64,000 bases of DNA from Scilla litardierei. Its lineage: Eukaryota; Streptophyta; Magnoliopsida; Asparagales; Asparagaceae. The stretch covers positions 10,431,878 through 10,495,877 of the forward strand of contig CM061139.1 of NCBI GenBank assembly GCA_030789695.1. The letters run 5' to 3'. Below, in pieces: positions 1 through 10,938 of the stretch. Each line of letters opens with the position of its first letter. Within the stretch, counting starts at the first letter, position 1. The notes below the pieces were generated by a model. The model was not told the DNA's origin, did no database searches, and saw nothing but the letters and a program-made list of their open reading frames with translations. The position numbers were made by a program, and so were the translations under genes.

Positions 1-1452
1 TCCTCTTCTTTCTTTTCAAAATCCCTCATTTTTTCTTTAAGTTCAAGATTTAGCATGTTAATCTTTTCAGAAAGCAATTCATTTTCAACTTCAAGCTTTA
101 TCTTATCTAGTTTATACATGCTAATATCCTTTAATAAAGAGGGACATGAAAGACAATCAATTTTTTCAGGCAAGCTAGCTTTTTCCTTATTTAACATGTC
201 AATTGTAGTGTTACATGCAACAATTTCAGTTTTCAGTTTTTCAATTTCCTTAGACATGGCATACTCAGATTGTTACATATCAAAGTTATCATTCCTATAA
301 CTATCCACATCAGCTTCTAGCTCATTAATAGTATTTTGCATTCCTTTCAAGATTTCTAACAATTCAGCTTTAGTGGGGGATTCTACCTCATTGTGTTTGG
401 CCATTAATGCCATGCAGGAGTGGGCTTCATGTTTCTCATCCTCCTCCTCAGCTTCGCTATCCATGTCCCACGTCAGCACTTTCGTTTTTCCTTTTGCAAC
501 TTGAGCTGTGTGTTGTTGTGGGCAGTCTTTTATGTGGTGCCCTTTCTTCCTGCATTTAAAACATTCACTTCTATTAATAGCTTTCTGATCATAGGAATTT
601 CTACCAAAATTAGAATTATTAGAACGAATGAACCTTTTTCCCATCTCAGCTCTTCCTTGATCAGTCTGAATGTATCTCCTGAAGTTTCTGACCATTAGGG
701 ATTGCTCTTCATCAAGATCGTCGTCGTTAGCTTGAAGAGCTAATGGTGTGGAAGCTTTGGTCTTCTCTTCAGGTTTCTCTCTGGCTTCTATACTCTGCAA
801 CTCAAGCTCGTGTGACATGAGGTTGCCTATCAAGTCCTCCACTTTCATTGTTGACAAGTCCTTAGCTTCTTGAATAGCGGTGACTTTAGGCCTGAACGAG
901 CTTGGTAAAGCCCTTAAGATCTTTCGTACCTGTTCATGGCTAGAGTATGGCTTACCGAGGGAACTGGATTTGTAGACGATGTCCGTGAACCTCGCAAACA
1001 TCTCTTTCACAGATTCTGTTGGTAGCATGCGGAAGCTATCATATTCTGTGCAAAGCAACGCAAGTCTGGATTCCTTCACTTGCGATGTTCCCTCGTGTGT
1101 CACCTCCAGAGTATGCCAGATTTCCTGCGCAGTTAGACAATGTGAGATGCGATTAAACTCAGATTTATCAAAAAAGCATATAAGTGCATTCATAGCTTTA
1201 CCATTAAGAGTATAAAGTTTCTTATCAGCTAAATCCCACTTGTCTTTAGGCTTAATCATAACAGTGTCTTCAATTTTAATAGTGGGTAGACTATAACCAT
1301 TTTTCAACAATATCCCACACATCATAATCTACAGACACTAGATAGATTTTCATTCTAGCCTTCCAATATGCAAAGTCTACACCGTTAAATTTAGGGGGAC
1401 GGGCTATAGACTGACCTTCAGCAAAAGCACAATCAGATATATTCATGGTCAT
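1..1452 (-). pseudogene. Ty1/copia Gag (N-terminal part of gag-pol), broken
   Basis: The reading frame begins at the ATG at 1452 and runs to the left edge of the window. It encodes a copia Gag: an N-terminal UBN2/retrotransposon gag region ('WKARMKIYL', then 'LTAQEIWHTLE' and 'ALPSSFRPKV'), then a CCHC zinc knuckle CFKCRKKGHHIKDC (CX2CX4HX4C) that binds RNA, an acidic stretch, and a long charged, leucine-spaced coiled-coil-like tail. Two lesions are visible. A one-base indel in the A/T run at 1300-1304 separates the first ~50 residues from the rest. A TAA at 273-275 interrupts the tail, although the same frame is open again from there to base 1. The gene lies just inside the primer site (1482-1494) and LTR (1497-3493), so this is the 5' end of a minus-strand element whose pol and 3' LTR lie left of the window. 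I infer a recently disabled copy. Confidence 0.88.
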
Positions 1453-1481
1453 CTAAAAATCTAGACTAGATCCTCTAAACT

Positions 1482-1494
1482 GGCTCTGATACCA
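1482..1494 (-). other. Primer binding site (initiator Met tRNA)
   Basis: The minus strand reads TGGTATCAGAGCC, the standard plant copia primer site complementary to the 3' end of initiator Met tRNA. It lies two bases inside the LTR end at 1497, as expected for minus-strand strong-stop synthesis. Confidence 0.93.
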
Positions 1495-1496
1495 CT

Positions 1497-3493
1497 TGTT
1501 GGATCTGGATCATAGCCTAGAGGGGGGGTGAATAGGCTAATAAAAATATTCGTGCAACCCACGAACAATCCCACGCAGTTATAGGCACAGACAGGGCAAT
1601 AAAATAGCTATCACAGAATACGCACAGATATACCCTGGTTCGGTCGTCCCCACGACCTACTCCAGCCCCCGAAAGCAACTACTAGATAGATATGTAATCA
1701 AGTACAGCTACAATGAGTCAAGATCCCAAATCTACTCTCACCTAGCTCGTATGCACACCACGTGCTCTACACTATCAATCTAGTCAGATGCTCTCCCTCC
1801 GTGACGACTCCTAAGTCGTCAGGTCCCCAAAAAGTAACACAGAAGGTAAAGTTTTCCCTACGAAGAACTAACACAAATACTACACAATATAATAAACAAG
1901 AGAGTTTAGAATGCTCAGATTGTGTAGCGGTGGCGTCTTCGTCAATCAGCACGGGCCAGAAGATATCTAGCAAGATGTCGTATTTCCTCGGTAACTCCAG
2001 TTGTGGCTTACTCCTTGGTCCTTGCAAAGTGCAGACTTCCTTTTTTTTGGGATGAATGAACAGTTTGGCCTCTGGGGGATTTTTGATTCAGACCTGCGTT
2101 TTCTTGAAGATTCAAAGAGCCAAAAAAATCCACCTGCAAGCCAAAAAGAATTAGTATTCAAAGAGGCCTCATAAACAAAAAAAATGCCAGCACCAAGATG
2201 ACGACGGCTGCAAGATGGTGGTGATCGGCCCCTCGATCTGATTGTGTGCAGATCACTTCTCCAGAACGTCGGCAACAGCGAAAAGATGGCGCAGCAAGCT
2301 CGGATGGCGGCAAGGGCTGATGATAAATTTCGGCTGCTCTCTCAGAACTTTCTTACAAGGTGTGGCTGCCCTAGAACTTCAAGCATTGGAGAGATGAGCA
2401 CCAAAATGATTTTTGGCCTTCTCAGAATTTTTGTGGCTGTCAACAAACCATTCAAAGAAATTGCTTTGGAAAAAAAACAAAGCCTCAGATCACTCGTTTC
2501 CCTTTGATGAAGAGGGCTATCACAAAGTGCGGGTGTGCAAAAACAAATCAACCAAAAAAAAGGTGATGCACCCTGTGCTTTTGAGACCAAAAGGGAAGAA
2601 CAAAAAGTTGATGCACTTTTAAAGATTTGGCAGCATGGGGTATTAAGCAATGGAGGATGATTTTAATTGGGCGCCTCCAATAAAAAAATGGCCTAAAAGC
2701 ATTTGAGAATTAAAAATAACAGAAGCAAAAAAAACTTTATTATATTAGGCCGCAGGTTATTTTTGTGCATGCTCCTCTAAAAAGAACGAAGGCTCCCATT
2801 AACAAATGGATGAAGAGGGGCACTTCAAAAATTCGGCTTCTTCCTTTTTGTGCCCTCTTCAACACAAAGCACCCACGAATTGGCTCTTGACAATTCGCTG
2901 AGAGAGAGTTTCAAAGAGAGAGAAGAATTATTATTATTATTTTTTCAAACCTTCGGCCTTTGGGGATTTTTCTTGAACATGCGTCGCGCCTCCTCAAATT
3001 TGATGATGATCCCAATAAATAAATAGGTGTCGGCTTTGCTAGGGTTTTATATTTTTTTGGCTTCTCTCCTAGCGCACGTGAGCATCTTGGCAAAATGAGA
3101 TTAGCACGTGCACTCCCTTTTTTTGTGTGTATCAAACAAAAATAGTGCTGCTCTTGGATTATTGTTTGATTCGGCCTGTAGGGAAATATTGCTACGGAAT
3201 TACTATGCTAAGAAGACCTGTGCGTGAGTGCTCCTTTTTAATATATATTTTTGTGAGGATTTGCTTATTAAAAAATATTGGCTGACCTTGCACAATGACC
3301 AATCATATATAAGTACGTATATAAGTATATAATAAAACTTGGTACTTCCCTGTTCTCCTTGCACATTCCCCAAATCCTTTATTTGAATTAATCGCACGTT
3401 CGCCATTCCTGAAACACTTAACACACACGTTAAAAACGTTCACACACGTTTGTTATCATCAAACACGAAGTTCACAGATCGTTGCTACCAACA
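1497..3493 (-). mobile_element. 5' LTR of the minus-strand copia element (~2.0 kb)
   Basis: Read on the minus strand it opens TGTTGGTAGCAACG and closes CCAGATCCAACA, giving TGTTGG...CCAACA ends. The primer site abuts the inner end. Near the inner end it carries the 'agggggggtgaatag' block also found near the end of the SIRE-type LTRs at 47855 and 54717. The right flank CACCT (3494-3498) is the candidate 5-bp target duplication; its partner lies outside the window. The insertion lands at the foot of the hairpin of LTR-like copy A. No long reading frame is convincing inside it. Confidence 0.82.
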
Positions 3494-3494
3494 C

Positions 3495-3537
3495 ACCTGA
3501 CGTACAGCACCCAAGAGAAAGGAACTGTACGTCAGGT
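3495..3537. other. Perfect 13-bp inverted repeat (hairpin), copy A
   Basis: ACCTGACGTACAG (3495-3507) pairs with CTGTACGTCAGGT (3525-3537) around a 17-nt loop. The same hairpin is kept in copies B (8898-8936) and C (21558-21598), while surrounding bases differ. Confidence 0.85.
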
Positions 3538-3919
3538 AAAGTCTACAAGAAGGCTTAGACTTTACTGCAAGTGCACCGGACTTTAAACAACGGTGTACTG
3601 GTTGATTAGTATGCTGAGGTTCTATTACACAACAGTTTACTGGTTGATTAGCATGTTGTGGTTATAACTGAGTAACACAACAGAAAGTAACGTAGCAGGA
3701 AAGTAAAACGGGACAAGTAGTAGTCGTAGCGTGTGCTACGAACTATGGGACTAACCTACAGGTGTCAAGACAAGACGGGACGTGACGGGACAAGACAAGA
3801 CGGGACAAGTGAGACACGAAAGGGTTCACGCCTTACGGTTCCAGGGGATCAGACCCTCTTGTCATGCGCACGCTCAACCCAACCCCAAACCCAGGAACTC
3901 AGGACAAGATTTACAGGGA

Positions 3920-4145
3920 TCATTTCCGCTAGGGAAACGTCCGAAACACCCGAAGGCTTTTTGTGTAACAGGGATCACTTCCGCGGGGGAAAGCATCCGA
4001 AACGCCCGAAGGCTTTTTGTATCACGGGGATCACTTCCGCTAGGGAAAGCATCTGAAACGCCCGTAGGCTTTTTGTATAACAGTCACGGGGATCACTCTC
4101 ACATGGAGAGCATCCGAAACGCCCGCAGGCTTTTTGTGTAACAGG
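3920..4145. repeat. Degenerate ~60-bp tandem repeat, copy A
   Basis: About four units built from 'gggatcacttccgc', 'gaaacgcccgaaggc' and 'tttttgt'. On the opposite strand the same unit is found in copy C at 20935-21215, at the matching place in the element. Confidence 0.8.
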
Positions 4146-6387
4146 ACACGACATGACAAGTGTAGGGAGTTGTTATTCTAGGGTGTCCACACGCACGCGC
4201 ACACATGATAGCCCTACAATATCAAAAGTTGTTGTTGTCAGGCTCAGACTTCGTCGTCAAGTCTGAGCCGTCAAGAGTCGTCCCGAACGCTATCATTTCA
4301 CGTCTGGTTCTTATACATTCACAGTCTAATAGTTCTAGCAATCTAAGACCAAAGCACGGTCAAAAACGCAAGTGGGTACACTTGCCTGCGATGGCGAGTG
4401 TGTCGTCCTCTCGAAGCGTCTCGTCCAGGCGTCTCGTCTGCGGAAGTCCGTCTGAAACAGGTCATGGCGACGGTGTCAGGTCGCGTTTTCCATCAAATCC
4501 TATTTAGGTTCGTTTCTAGGTTATCGGGACTACCCTATTTGTCAAAGTCACAATTTGGTGTTCTTGTTCAGACTAAATCGACCACTACCCTATATGCACA
4601 AAAAAATTATCCGATGGTCGATTTTCTATAGTGACAACATTTTACTGATGCGAAAAAGTAAATTTAATTGTAGTTGTCCAGTTTTAGTTTAGGGTTCAGT
4701 TTTGCTACGGTGTGGGTTTTACTACTCGTTAGGGAAACTAACCTCGTAATGTTGTCCAACAAGCGGAACTCGGGTCTGAACGGTGAAACTTCGGCGTCGT
4801 CTGGAACTCCTCGACCGCGGGTAGCACAGCGAGGTACCTCTGGACAGTAGGGTGGTGACGTGAAATCAGCGAGCTAATCAGCGATCTCTTTCCCGTTGCG
4901 AGTAGCGCAACGGCTTTGCACGATAACGGCGACGTCGGCTAAAAGTACGTGCGTGTGGCAATGCACGTGAACTCCGAGAGTCCAAGGGGGCTGTTGGTAG
5001 ATGAAGTGGGACCAAAGAAAGGTGCTCGACCCGGTGGATGGCCGACGGCGCGAGCGCACGGCGGTGGGCGATCGTGAGAAGCCGGGGAGGACAGATTCGC
5101 GCCACGTCCGTTGTCGCGCGTCTCAGTGAAATTTCAGAGGTGAAAAGGGGAAACGGGAGTTTGCAGTGGGTAAAGGACTTCAAGACGAATCCAACGGCAG
5201 TGGAGTTGTCACCGGGGGTGGTCGGAGGTGGCCGTGCGCGGGCGGCGAAGTTCAGCTTCCAGATCTGTGAAAAACAGCGGATGCGACGTGTTCCGACGAG
5301 GATTTCGGGATCTACAGGTGGGCTATGAGTATGAGGAAAATTGCAGTTGGTAGGTGGTTTCGATAGGAATCCAACGGCGGTAGGGTGGTCATCGTAGGTG
5401 GCCGGATGGCCGGTGGGCGTGAGTTTTTCCGGCGGTGGCGCAGATCTGTAAAACTGTCGTTTGGGTTGTGTTTGAAAGCGTTTTGAGGGAGATAGAGATG
5501 ATGGAAGAGGGTAAGGGGAGGTGGAGATGCTTGGGGGGTCAGAGGGGAGTTGATCGGGGGTGGTGGTCGCCGGAGGGGGTGGCCGGAGGTGGCCGGCCGG
5601 CGGTGTTTTCCGGCGGGGCGCAGTTCTGACCTGGGCTGTGTTTTGTGTGGTTTTTAGATGGCTTTTGAGAGCTTTGGAGAGGAGGAGGAGGAGGAGGAGG
5701 AGGAGAGGGTGGTGGCCGGAGTTGGGGGGCTGGTGGTGGTTGCCGGCGGCTGGATGAAGGAGGAAGTCGGCGGCCAATGGGTTCATGCGTGAGGTTGAGG
5801 GTTTGGCCATGGGTTCATTTTGAGAGAAGGGTTTTGATATATGGCTTTGGGATTTTGGTTAATTGGGAGAGAGAGATAGAGATAGGAGGAGTGGACTTAG
5901 GGAAAAGAAGGAGTGCACATAGTGGCTGATATCATCCCATTGATACGTATGAGACAATTAAGGGATTTGGTTTAATTTGAATTTTCAAATAGATTAGGGG
6001 CTAATCAACGGTAGAAATTGATTAGGGGATATCTTCCACTACGGGCATCGGAAAAATAATCCGAAAATACCGGGACGATTGTGGAGACGAGAAGTACGGG
6101 GCTACGGTATCCGATCGTGCGTAACCCTACCAAAAATTTACGTAAAATTGGGCACGGCGTTTTGAGTCAAATGACTAAAACGCCCATATCTTTCAAAATC
6201 GTTTTGCGAGTAAACGAGCCGTGAAAAGACGTTCCCAAAAATCACTATGAAATTCTACACTCCCAAATGATCACAACGGCATATCGCATCGCTCATGCCG
6301 GAGCTCAAAAAAACAAAATAAAATACGTGCACGAAAAGTACGTGTACGTAGAAAATACGAACGGTCGGAAAGCGGCCGTTACAACTT

Positions 6388-6474
6388 GGGAGAGAGAGGA
6401 CAAGATGAGAGAGCGTTACCCTCACCTATTCTGATAGAAATTCCGAGGGCGGAATTTTCTTAAGGTGTGTAGGA
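6388..6474. other. Short spacer between divergent copies A and B
   Basis: These 87 bases separate the 5' ends of copy A (minus) and copy B (plus). They contain a small inverted repeat (AATTCCG agg CGGAATT). No match to the flanking LARD-1 sequence is visible, so how A and B came to lie head to head is unresolved. Confidence 0.4.
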
Positions 6475-6659
6475 TGTAACGGCTGGTTTTTGTATGATGA
6501 TATTTATTTATATGTATATAATTGCTTGTCTTTTCCTTCTTCTTTTCCGTATCTCTTTCTCCCTATCTGGAGCTGAGCGTGCTTCATGACGCTCTTATCT
6601 TAGAGCCAGACTCATCTTAGAAGCCCTAGAACCCATCCCGAAGCTTCACACTTCATTTG

Positions 6660-7210
6660 GAGACTTTGTGTGCGCAATTTAGTCGGTTCAAGAAGAAGAA
6701 CCGACCGACTAGATGCCAATCTAGTCTGTCAGAAACTCTTCATGGACAGACTAGTTTCCCTTTGATTTTTCCACTGAGTTACTGTTTGCTCTTAGTCGGT
6801 CTAAGTTCATCCACCGACCGACTAGTTGTGAAACTAGTCGGTTAACACTTCTTCGCAGACCGACTAAGATAGAGATCATTTTATACAGTCGAGTTACTGT
6901 TTTCCATTAGTCGGTCTAAGAACGAATACCGACCGACTAGTTGACGAACTAGTCGGTTAGGCTTCCTTCCCAGACCGACTAATTTTCAAAACTTCTTATC
7001 AACCACTTCCATCCTTTAGTCGGTCAATGAACACTGGCTGTCCGACTAGGTTGCAAACTAGTCGGTCGACGAGCCTTCACAGACCGACTAAATCTGTAAA
7101 TCTTGTACCGACACTGTTCTCTGTTTGCTTTTAGTCGGTCTCAGTCAGACGATCGACCGACCAGTTCTCAAACTAGTCGGTCGACCGCCCTTCACTGACC
7201 GACTAATTGA
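6660..7210 (+). repeat. Palindromic AGTCGGTC repeat array (SIRE-like U3)
   Basis: About five units, each about 110 bases, alternate CTAGTCGGTC and GACCGACTAG so that neighbouring copies form potential hairpins. The bases before the array ('gacgctcttatct', 'cgaagcttcacac') also match the reverse strand of the SIRE LTRs at about 49200-49300. After it, 'ttgacctag' and a TTATTTAAA box resemble the SIRE LTR TATA region. Confidence 0.82.
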
Positions 7211-8391
7211 CCCCGAAACCCTAGATTTTGACCTAGCCGCTGTTTGTTTTCTTATTTAAACGCGCGGCTGTTTTTCTTTTCTCCTCATTTTTTAGCCATC
7301 TCCTTCCCCAAGCTATCCCTTTCGCTTTCCCTGCCTCTCCTTCCTCCTCCTTTGCGCCCTCCACCTTCTTCAAGGTTCTTCTCCCCTTTCCATTCTCCTT
7401 TTCTTTCTCCTTTCTCTTCTTTCTCCTGTTTCTTCTTTCTCCTTCCTATTTTTCCCCACAAACAGCCGGCCACCCTCTCAGATCTGAATCTTGCAGTCAA
7501 GCTCCGGCCTCCATCTCGTTTCCCTTTCGAGATCCATCTTCCCCTAGCCACTTTTCTCTTCGTGTGGTGTCCCAACCTCCATCTTGCAGTCAAGCGACGA
7601 CCACCCCGGGAGACGCCGAGATCCTCGTCACCACCTTCGGAGGTCGACGTCATCACCGTCAATCTACATTCCTCGCTGCGCTACCCTCGGCCTAGGAATT
7701 TCTGGACGACGCAAAGCTTCCGCCTTTTTCAAATCCGACGCCGGATCTCCGCTCGAACGTCAAATCAGGTTGGTTCCCTAAACTCGTAGAAACCCACACT
7801 ATAGATAATCAAAACCCTAATTAAAATCAGCAACTAAATCAATTAAATTTATTTTCCGTTGATCCTTAAAACGTCGTGCAACCGTAGATAAATCGACGAA
7901 TGAACTTTATGCATGTGCACATAGGATAGATCGTCGATTAGGTTAAATGCATTAAAAATGTGATTTTTGATGAATAGGATAGTTCCGATAACCTAGACAC
8001 AACCCTAATAGAAATTATTGAATCGCGATCTGACACCGTCGTCGTGTCACGACTTTCAGACGTTCCTCTGTCGATTAGACGTTTGGACGAGGCGATCCAG
8101 GAAGACGACGCACTCGCCACCGCAGGCAAGTGTACCACTTGCGTTCTTGGTCATGTTTAGGCCTTAGTCTTGCTAGAATTGATATTTTGGAACAATGAGA
8201 ACCGGAGGTGAAATGATAGCGTCCGGGACGCCCTTGATGGCTCAGACTTGACAACGAAGTCTGAGTCCAACAACAACAATTTTGACATCATAGGATTGAC
8301 ATGCGTGTGTGTGAGTTGTGGACACCCTAGTACAACCCCTCCTGTTTTGTCCTGTCATGTCCCTTCCGTCTTGCCTTGTCATGTTCCGTCT

Positions 8392-8580
8392 TGCACAGCC
8401 CGCTGGGCAATAGGGCACTCGCCAAGCCAGAGCGAGTAATCCCTTGTACTGATTCACAGCCCGCTGGGCAATAGGGCACCTGTCAAGCTAGAGCAGGTGA
8501 TCCCTTGTACTGATACACAGCTCAGAGAGCAATAGGGCACTTGTCAAGCTAGAGCAAGTGATCCCTTGTCCTGTCACGAT
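8392..8580. repeat. Three ~60-bp tandem repeats, copy B
   Basis: Three units carry 'gagcaatagggcac' or 'gggcaatagggcac', then 'tgatcccttgt'. They occupy the place held in copies A and C by an unrelated ~60-bp repeat. Confidence 0.85.
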
Positions 8581-8897
8581 TCTTGGGGTTTTGGGGTAGG
8601 GTTGAGCGTGCACACGGCAAGAGGGTCTGATCCCCCTCGAACCGTAACGGCGTGAACCCTTTTCGTGTCTTGTCTTGTCCTGTCTGGCTCTCCGTGTTCC
8701 GTCTTGTCTCGACACCTGTAGGCTAGTCCCGTAGTTAGTAGCACTCGCTACGACTACTACTTGTCGTGTTTACTTTCCTGCTGCATGTACTTTCGTTTGT
8801 TCGCCAGTTATAACCTCAGCATGTTAATCAACCAGTAAAATGTTGTTAAATAATTGGTGCACTTGCAATTTGGTCTAACCTCTTCTTGTAGACCTTA

Positions 8898-8936
8898 CCT
8901 GACGTACAGTTCCTTCTTTTGGTGCTGTACGTCAGG
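8898..8936. other. Perfect 12-bp inverted repeat (hairpin), copy B
   Basis: CCTGACGTACAG (8898-8909) pairs with CTGTACGTCAGG (8925-8936) around a 15-nt loop. It corresponds to the hairpins at 3495-3537 and 21558-21598. Confidence 0.85.
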
Positions 8937-9033
8937 GATCGAGCCAGAGTACGTCGAGGAGACTGACTTGCCAGTTGACGTGGAGCCAGAGAGTGTTGAT
9001 CCTGAGTATGACCCTGAGGAGGACCAGAGCTAG
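8936..9033 (+). other. Short acidic reading frame, candidate terminal exon, copy B
   Basis: After a possible splice acceptor (CGTCAG ending at 8935), one frame reads 31 codons to a TAG at 9031. The product is rich in Glu, Asp and Pro (it includes 'VEPESVDPEYDPEEDQS'). Copy C has the same frame, the same length and no indels at 21597-21694, and many of the differences are silent third-base changes. An upstream donor-like CAG/GTTGGT is present at about 7766-7773. The product resembles no family I recognise. Whether it is translated is unknown. Confidence 0.4.
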
Positions 9034-9192
9034 AGGCCTCTCGTTGCAGTTTCCAGAGATATCCATTCCTTATAGTTTGGGTGCGTAGCACCTTTGGTTT
9101 CCTTGTTAGGTTGGGTGCTTGCACCGTTAGATTTTCCCTTTCTGCAGTTGTAGCCCTTCGGGCGTTGAGACTTTGTACTTTGGATATGTTGG

Positions 9193-9198
9193 AATAAA
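9193..9198 (+). terminator. AATAAA polyadenylation signal, copy B
   Basis: GGAATAAAAT lies 160 bases after the stop of the acidic frame and 170 bases before the element end. The same signal sits at the matching place in copy C (21853-21858). Confidence 0.5.
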
Positions 9199-9368
9199 AT
9201 TGTGATGTCTTTCTTTCATTTACTTTTATTGTTCTGTACTAATATGCAGGGACCTGTACCTTCGTCTTGGTACCACACGGACGCTTATTGGGTCAGGGCT
9301 CCTTAACTCTAGCCTAAGCGGGCCTTGTCACGCTTCGCCTCCGCTGTTTTGAGAAGCGGGGCGTGACA

Positions 9369-10489
9369 CCAACTATCTTACATATGGGTTTCGGCCATTA
9401 TATCTAAGAGGATAAGATTCACAAGTGTCCGTAGACTTCATAATATGATAGGTGAGACCCCACTTTATGTGACTTGTGAAGCTTAGTCTCTCGATACTGC
9501 CCAGTCTATTTTGCCATATAAGTTTGCTACTATCTTGTGTATTTATATATTAACATTTAATATATATATTTTATCGTTATAAATATTACTCATTGCTTCA
9601 GAAGTATTGTGACGATATTCGCCAAAATGTGTTAACCTTTTGTATAACAATAATTATGAAATCGTGACAACAGAATATGTCAAATTTTCATTCCCTCCTA
9701 CTTATACCTTTACTAATGATAAATTAAACTATTTAACTCGATTGAATTTCCGGAGTGCCTTCTTCCTTTTCCAAATCACATTTAGATATTAAATAGCCCA
9801 ACATAAATGAATAGCTATGCAAGCATCTCATGTATTCAAACACCTGATCTTTGCAACCTTGAGTGTAGCTCAACAAGTTGCTTGTCTCAAGATCTGGTGG
9901 GGGTACATAGCCTTGCACCGTCTATGCACTCGTATTCGACTCAAACAGTTTGATCGAATTCACGAACTTTGCGGATCGAAATTGTTTTTCCATACAACCT
10001 TGAGTGTAGCTCACTAAGTCGTAGGGAGAAACATACTTCGAATATTAAAATGTTCGAGCTGCCCCTTATAGAGGTGAGTGACATGTGATGTGCATTTATT
10101 TTGTTGGACTCAGAACTTAATGAAATCATATTCCTTAAGTCTGTCCTTAAGAAGGTCACTTTATTATCAACGAGAATATAGTTTATACTTTCGATTAGAA
10201 TTTAACTTGATATTCAATTAATCAACCCATTTGACCAGTTAACTAATTCCATTAAAATATTATATTTTTATTCCGTCGGTAAACATAGTCTTGCCCTTGT
10301 TTAGCATATGTTCAATATTAAATATAAGTAGAATGGCTTTTATCTATCTATATCATCCCACTATTTTTACGATCATTTTAAGCCTTAACAATGAATGATT
10401 TAATCGAATTAAATAAATGGATAAGAGATCCAATCACCTTAAGCCTAACAACCTCGGTGTATTCACGAAAAATTACTTGACTCTGTAAT
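9369..10489 (-). mobile_element. LARD-1 internal region, left fragment
   Basis: The reverse complement follows LARD-2 from about 35750 to 36785 (for example 'aacttaatgaaatcat', 'ttgatattcaattaatcaac', 'cacaagtgtccgtagact'). It is non-coding and carries two hairpins of the leader series (9853-9882 and about 9995-10021). It is bounded by copy B on the left and CACTA-1 on the right; the AAT at 10487-10489 is the CACTA-1 target duplication. The remaining 3' part and 3' LTR of LARD-1 are not seen in the window. Confidence 0.8.
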
Positions 10490-10765
10490 CACTACTACAA
10501 AAAGGACCTTTAATAGCACACCTTTAACAGCGCTTGCCAATTATAAGCGCTGTTAATTAGAGGCACATATAATAGACAGCGCTTCTTTATGCAAGCGCTG
10601 CTAAAAGTCGGATAATAGACAGCGCTTTTTTCTTCAAGCGCTGTTAAAGGTCCGATAATAGACAGCGCTTCTTTCTACAAGCGATGTTTATTATAGGCAC
10701 AAATAATAGACAGCGCTTCTTTCTGCAAGCGCTGTTAAAGGTTAGATAATAGACAGCCCAAAAGG
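10490..10765. repeat. CACTA-1 left subterminal repeats
   Basis: Repeated 'acagcgcttctttctgcaag' type units in both orientations, spaced about 40-60 bases and followed by a run of about 19 C at 10769-10787. In CACTA elements such repeats bind the TNPA-type protein. Confidence 0.85.
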
Positions 10766-10938
10766 ACCCCCCCCCCCCCCCCCCCCCGCTGACATTCATC
10801 CGCCGTTTTCTTCGTTTAAACCCTAGCATTTAAGCCGCCTCTCCATCCTCTCCATTCTCAGTGGCCACTCCTCCCCCATTTCTACCCTGTCCATCCTATC
10901 CGATTCCGCCCTCCCCCATCTAAACCCTAGCATTTAAC

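Larger units (their letters stand above)
3494..6387 (-). mobile_element. LTR-like copy A (same family as copies B and C), truncated
   Basis: On the minus strand this starts TGTAACGGCCGC at 6387 and is related along its first ~350 bases to copy C at 19003. Near 4380-4740 ('gcgatggcgagtg', then 'gttagggaaac') and 3495-4200 (tandem repeat, hairpin) it again matches copies B and C. It stops at the hairpin, where the copia LTR is inserted, so its terminal part is missing from the window. The GC-rich 4870-5810 stretch contains a 310-codon open frame on the minus strand, but this has no counterpart in B or C and is probably fortuitous. It is probably a large LTR or long leader of a non-autonomous LTR element. 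Confidence 0.65.
6475..9368 (+). mobile_element. LTR-like copy B with SIRE-like upstream part
   Basis: The right end is clear: ...GGCGTGACA at 9368, identical in form to the end of copy C, after which LARD-1 sequence resumes. From about 7750 to 9368 it follows copy C closely in order: 'caggttggttccc', 'ccgcaggcaagtgtacc', tandem repeat, hairpin, acidic reading frame, AATAAA at 9193-9198. The upstream part (about 6580-7250) does not match A or C but resembles the U3 of the SIRE-type LTRs at 47855 and 54717. The left boundary at 6475 (TGTAACGGCTGG) is tentative because no 5-bp duplication of the right flank CCAAC is found there. Confidence 0.6.

Noticed and set aside
4878..5810. 310-codon open frame on the minus strand in copy A
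   Set aside because: Low-complexity Pro/Ser/Arg-rich product in GC-rich DNA, with overlapping open frames on the other strand and no equivalent in copies B and C.
7244..7789. 181-codon open frame in copy B
   Set aside because: Pyrimidine-rich leader sequence gives a Ser/Pro/Phe-rich product; not conserved in A or C.
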